Assembly (NCBI GenBank): GCA_031278675.1 | Contig: JAITJY010000369.1 | Location: forward strand, 1 to 9,542 | DNA length: 9,542 bases | Direction: 5' to 3' | Source: Bifidobacteriaceae bacterium | GTDB taxonomy: Bacteria > Actinomycetota > Actinomycetes > Actinomycetales > WQXJ01 | Shown: one piece after another, positions 6,763-9,542 of the stretch | Layout: every line of letters begins with the position of its first letter | Position numbering within the stretch: position 1 is the first letter of the stretch | The notes under the pieces: generated by a model | What the model was told of the DNA's origin: nothing | The model's database searches: none | Seen by the model: only the letters and a program-made list of their open reading frames with translations | Translations under genes and position numbers: made by a program

Positions 6763-6771
6763 CAGGTCGCC
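6737..6771. terminator. Overlapping alternative hairpins at a convergent gene end
   Basis: Two perfect inverted repeats share their right side. ACCTGTCAAA (6737-6746) pairs with TTTGACAGGT (6758-6767) as a 10-bp stem with an 11-base loop. GGCGACCT (6751-6758) pairs with AGGTCGCC (6764-6771) as an 8-bp stem with a 5-base loop. They cannot form together. The stop codon TGA (6760-6762) lies inside. The site is between convergent genes, 20 bases before the lipoprotein gene's stop, so bidirectional termination is the simplest reading, although there is no T-run. Confidence 0.55.
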
Positions 6772-6790
6772 GGCGCTGGGCAGTGCGGGG

Positions 6791-7663
6791 TCAGCCGGCC
6801 GGTGCGGGAGGGAGTTCCAGGGTGAACTCGGCGTATGGCAGGGAAGCTTGGTCGGGGGGTTCTTTGTCCCCGGATTGGCCCGCCCGGCCGGGCCGGCCGC
6901 GCACCCTGTCCGAACCTTGGCGCCGGGCCACCACCGTATACGGCGCTCCGCCGCACTGATTAACTGTCCGAAACCCGATCCAGCCGCTGGTGGTAGCGCC
7001 GGGCTCGGCGCTGGCTGCGGGCGGGAACTGGTCCGCGTAGACCTCCGTCAGCAATGTGTTCGCCGCGCTTTCAGGCGCGTCGGTACTTCCGCAATGCAGC
7101 GTCAAGTCGAACGGATGGGCCGCCGTGGCATAGGGCGTGTCAGGATCGACGGTCAGTTCCACTTCCAAGGCGACCAGGGTTGCCCCCGCGTAGACCGGGT
7201 AAGCCTCGGCGAAGTCTGCCGGCACCGGGATCGAGGGCACATAAGACACAATGCGGTAGTGCCGCCCCAGCAGGTCGTCAGACAAAGTCTGGTCCACGGG
7301 TATGGCGGCGGTCTCAGCCAGTGACGTTTCAGCGGGCTTCGTTGAGGCCCCGCCTGGGGCGTCCGCCCCGGCCCCGGGCTTCGCCGACTCGGTTTGGGCC
7401 GCGCCATGCGCGGCCGGGCCACCCGCCCGCCCCGCGCACCCGCTAACCAGCCCCACGGTGCAAACCAGCAACGCCAGCGCTGATACCCAAGATGTCCAGC
7501 GCGCCGCGCGCCCCCGAGGCGCCGCATACGGCCCTGGTAGCGCATGGCGCCAATGCACCGGACGTGGCGGCTGGAGCGTGTGTGGGCTGGGCGGCATCGT
7601 GCTGCGGGCGGCAGTAACGCTGGTCGTGGCTCGCTGGATTGGTCTGATCTCGCCCTCGCCCAT
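6791..7663 (-). CDS. Putative lipoprotein of unknown function
   Basis: Predicted Sec-exported lipoprotein. A hydrophobic segment (SALALLVCTVGLVSG, residues 61-75) ends in a lipobox, LVSGC, with the lipidated cysteine at residue 76 (codon 7438-7436). A low-complexity Ala/Gly/Pro linker follows (about 77-120). Then comes a roughly 160-residue beta-rich domain with strands such as TLVALEVELTV and FDLTLHCG and two cysteines (191 and 237) that could pair. I do not recognise a family; the fold could be immunoglobulin-like, as in many actinobacterial lipoproteins (a guess). The ATG at 7663 gives an unusually long N-terminus before the hydrophobic segment and its purine-rich GGGGGGAG is only two bases away, so the true start may be further in, for example the ATG at 7597. 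The gene follows pheA on the same strand after 121 bases and ends convergently with the membrane-protein gene. Confidence 0.75.
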   Translation of the reverse strand: MGEGEIRPIQRATTSVTAARSTMPPSPHTLQPPRPVHWRHALPGPYAAPRGRAARWTSWVSALALLVCTVGLVSGCAGRAGGPAAHGAAQTESAKPGAGADAPGGASTKPAETSLAETAAIPVDQTLSDDLLGRHYRIVSYVPSIPVPADFAEAYPVYAGATLVALEVELTVDPDTPYATAAHPFDLTLHCGSTDAPESAANTLLTEVYADQFPPAASAEPGATTSGWIGFRTVNQCGGAPYTVVARRQGSDRVRGRPGRAGQSGDKEPPDQASLPYAEFTLELPPAPAG

Positions 7664-7784
7664 GGCTCCCCCCGGTCGCTTTGTCGCCTGTCGCCGCGTC
7701 CGAGGAGCACGCTGCTGCCCAACCTAAGCCGCCGCAGTGGACACAACCGGCCCGCCCCGAGGGAATCCCGCCAACCGAGACAGG

Positions 7785-8756
7785 CTAAACCGCTTGGCCA
7801 TCTTGGACGGCGGCCAGCCAGGTCTGGGCGGCGCGATAATCCTCGGCGGCGGTGCCTTCACGCAGGCGGGTCGGGACGAAATCAGCCTTGGGGTAAGAGC
7901 CCAGGTAGCGCAGCCGCGGTGAGAACCGGTGGAGGCCGATCAGGGCTTCGGCCATGCGGGGCTCGGCGATGTGTGCCTCGGCGTCGATGGAGAACAAGTA
8001 GCGACCCAGTGCGTCGCCGGAGGGACGGGATTCAATCCGGGTCAGGTTGATCCCGCGGGTGGAAAACTGTTCGAGGAGTTCAAGGAGGGCGCCTGCGCGC
8101 TCATCAGGCAGGGCGACCACCAAGGTGGTCTTATCGGCGCCGGTCGGCTCCGGCACCTGGCCGGCGCGGGCTACCAGAACGAACCGGGTAACTGCGCTCG
8201 GATTGTCGGCCACGCCGCTGGCCAAGGTGTTCAACGAATAATGAGCGACGGCGGCGGGCGGGACCAGGGCGGCATCGAACTCCATCAAGGCGGTGGGGGC
8301 TTCGCCGGCAGCGACCCGCGCCATCAACGCCGCCGCCGACGTGTTCGAGTTGACCGCGACATGGCTGACCGTCCCGAGGTGGCGGCGGATCCACTGGCGG
8401 CACTGCGCCCAAGCGTGGGGGTGCGCGGCGATCCGGCGCACGGATTCTAGCGTTGTGCCAGGTAGCGCCCCCAGCGTGAACGAGACCGGCACTAGCAGTT
8501 CCCGCGAGATTACCAGCGGGCTCCCCTCCGCGAGTGCGTCCAGCACTGCGGTCACCCCGCCCTCGACGGAGTTCTCGATCGCCACCACCGCATAATCCGC
8601 CGTGCCTTCCCGCACTGCCTCGATCGCGCTGATCACGTCGTTTTGAGGCAGCAACGTGGCCTGGTCGCGGCTGACCAGCCGCAGCAAAGCGTCTTCCGTA
8701 AAGGTCCCGGCCGGGCCGAGGTAGGCGTAACGCGGGCGCTCAAGTGGCGCAGTCAT
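7785..8756 (-). CDS. pheA: Prephenate dehydratase with ACT regulatory domain
   Basis: Cytoplasmic enzyme of phenylalanine biosynthesis that converts prephenate to phenylpyruvate with loss of water and CO2. At 323 residues it is a typical monofunctional form without chorismate mutase. The catalytic domain shows GPAGTFTEDA (14-23), AIENSVEGGV (59-68) and the active-site TRF motif (190-192) within NPSAVTRF. The C-terminal ACT domain has GALLELLEQF (222-231) and ESRP (242-245), the segments that bind phenylalanine for feedback inhibition in this family. The ATG at 8756 is preferred because GGGAG lies five bases upstream; a GTG at 8783 in frame has no such signal and would add nine residues. A transposase gene ends 111 bases upstream on the same strand, and a lipoprotein gene follows 121 bases downstream. 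No clear promoter is visible in the upstream gap. Confidence 0.95.
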   Translation of the reverse strand: MTAPLERPRYAYLGPAGTFTEDALLRLVSRDQATLLPQNDVISAIEAVREGTADYAVVAIENSVEGGVTAVLDALAEGSPLVISRELLVPVSFTLGALPGTTLESVRRIAAHPHAWAQCRQWIRRHLGTVSHVAVNSNTSAAALMARVAAGEAPTALMEFDAALVPPAAVAHYSLNTLASGVADNPSAVTRFVLVARAGQVPEPTGADKTTLVVALPDERAGALLELLEQFSTRGINLTRIESRPSGDALGRYLFSIDAEAHIAEPRMAEALIGLHRFSPRLRYLGSYPKADFVPTRLREGTAAEDYRAAQTWLAAVQDGQAV

Positions 8757-8761
8757 GGCAT

Positions 8762-8766
8762 CTCCC
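8762..8766 (-). promoter_or_regulatory. Ribosome binding site of pheA
   Basis: On the minus strand this reads GGGAG, followed by ATGCC and then the ATG at 8756. The five-base spacing selects this start over the upstream GTG at 8783. Confidence 0.6.
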
Positions 8767-8867
8767 AGGTCAATTCCGATCACCGGGCCGGCCCCACTTT
8801 GCGACGCGACCCAGCAGGCAGCTTAGTACCCTAAATCCCGGAGGGGTTTGCTATATACGTGTGGTGG

Positions 8868-9542
8868 TCAGGTCCGGGCGGCGTAGGACTTAAGGTCTTG
8901 TTCGGTCAGGTCTAGGGCTGTGAGGACGTCTCGTTGGGTCTTGGTCGCTGGGTTGATCAGCCGCCGCCCGGACGCGGCGTCGACCACTTTGATTTTGTCC
9001 ATCTCTGCTAGGACGCCCTTTTTGGAGATCGACTGCTTCGATTTGTTCAGCGCTGGCATCACTTTCGTCTGGATCTCGCTGGTGGCGATCAGCGCGAGGA
9101 ACGCGCAGAACATTTTCCCGTCGGTGGTGTCGTCGCGGTGGGTGCGCAGTCGGCTCATGTCCACGTAGTTCTTCAGGTCGTTGAAGCCTTTGTTTATCAC
9201 GTCCCGGCGGCGGTAGGCGTCGAGCACCTCGCCGACGGGCAGGTTGGTGTCTGTCAGCAGGCAGAAGAACCCTGTGTCTCGGGCGGCGGCGCGGATTTTG
9301 GCCATGTCCTTGGCGAAGCTGAATGACCCGTCCTTAGCGAGGTTGATCTTGAAGTATGCGGCGTAGGCTTTGGCCTGCTGTTTCGTTAGCTGGTCGAAGC
9401 TGGCGAGCTCTTCGGTTCGTTTCGCGATCCGGTGTTCGAGCTGTGAGCGGCGCTCCTCGCACAGGGCGGGGCTGAAGAACACGCACAAGGTGCCCGCCGC
9501 CCCCCACAAATGACTCTTGACGGCCTGTCCGTAGAGCCCGCC
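8868..9542 (-). CDS. Transposase, IS1634/IS4-like DDE family, C-terminal part (runs off the right edge)
   Basis: The frame ends with TGA at 8870-8868 and is open without interruption to the window edge, about 224 codons. The start lies outside; the TTG at 9509 is not the real start. The visible part matches the C-terminal portion of IS4-superfamily transposases. It has a charged helical insertion segment (EERRSQLEHRIAKRTEEL), a strand reading GFFCLLTDT, then YRRRDVINKGFNDLK (from 9215 leftward), then SRLRTH and a hydrophobic helix FCAFLALIATSEI. The YRRRD...K segment corresponds to the Y-x2-R-x3-E-x6-K signature carrying the catalytic glutamate, but the Glu position is Asn here (codon 9194-9192). 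The enzyme would cut and paste its own IS by DDE chemistry; with Asn at that position activity is doubtful. The IS subfamily is assigned from motif resemblance only. Confidence 0.85.
   Translation of the reverse strand, partial: GGLYGQAVKSHLWGAAGTLCVFFSPALCEERRSQLEHRIAKRTEELASFDQLTKQQAKAYAAYFKINLAKDGSFSFAKDMAKIRAAARDTGFFCLLTDTNLPVGEVLDAYRRRDVINKGFNDLKNYVDMSRLRTHRDDTTDGKMFCAFLALIATSEIQTKVMPALNKSKQSISKKGVLAEMDKIKVVDAASGRRLINPATKTQRDVLTALDLTEQDLKSYAART
8868..9542 (-). mobile_element. Insertion sequence, 3' part, boundary not resolved
   Basis: Only the transposase-coding end is inside the window. The left end of the element must lie between the stop at 8868 and the pheA ribosome binding site at 8766. 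The terminal inverted repeat and target duplication cannot be identified because the other end is missing. The AT-richer piece around 8820-8860 (with TATATA at 8852-8857) is the likely place for the element's end. Confidence 0.5.

Noticed and set aside
7664..7784. The gap between pheA and the lipoprotein gene, searched for a promoter or terminator
   Set aside because: No convincing -10/-35 pair or stable hairpin was found, so no feature is claimed.
7785..8783. A GTG start for pheA at 8783
   Set aside because: No Shine-Dalgarno sequence precedes it, while the ATG at 8756 has GGGAG at proper spacing and begins close to the conserved catalytic domain.
8833..8849. Weak hairpin AAATCCC-GGA-GGGGTTT considered as a terminator after the transposase gene
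   Set aside because: It has a three-base loop and a mismatch when read on the transcribed strand, with no T-run after it; it may equally be part of the IS end.

Overview
The window is G+C-rich DNA with GC-rich third codon positions, GTG/TTG start candidates and Sec-type exported proteins. Its gene content fits an Actinomycetota chromosome; I cannot name the genus. The cues are a monofunctional prephenate dehydratase with an ACT domain, a kinase-like/flippase fusion of a type common in actinobacteria, and a cysteine-capped RTX-like repeat module.

Layout. (1) Positions 1-3743, minus strand: a 1234-residue exported mosaic protein. It reads signal peptide, RTX-like glycine/aspartate repeats, thrombospondin-type-3-like Asp repeats, a von Willebrand A domain, a second Asp-repeat block, a hydrophobic pre-toxin-like segment, and a C-terminal domain resembling a PD-(D/E)XK (restriction-endonuclease fold) nuclease toxin. 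Its stop codon overlaps the start of a next gene, cut off by the window edge, which is in the position of an immunity gene. (2) 3744-4128: a divergent intergenic region with a perfect 7-bp dyad next to a TATAAC box and a separate long GC-rich hairpin. (3) 4129-6762, plus strand: a large membrane protein combining N-terminal membrane segments, a kinase-like domain that has lost its hallmark catalytic residues, and a C-terminal lysylphosphatidylglycerol-synthase-type transmembrane (YbhN/AglD-like) domain. (4) 6737-6771: two mutually exclusive hairpins straddling its stop codon. (5) 6791-7663, minus: a putative lipoprotein of unknown function. (6) 7785-8756, minus: pheA, prephenate dehydratase. 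(7) 8868 to the right edge, minus: the C-terminal part of an IS1634/IS4-like transposase whose predicted catalytic glutamate position reads Asn.

How they relate. The toxin-like protein and its downstream partner form one translationally coupled unit and are the most interesting system here. The membrane protein is transcribed divergently and has no evident functional tie to it. pheA and the lipoprotein gene are co-directional, 121 bases apart, and may be co-transcribed. The insertion sequence lies directly upstream of pheA in the same orientation, so readthrough is possible. All functional assignments come from reading motifs by eye; no database search was run.
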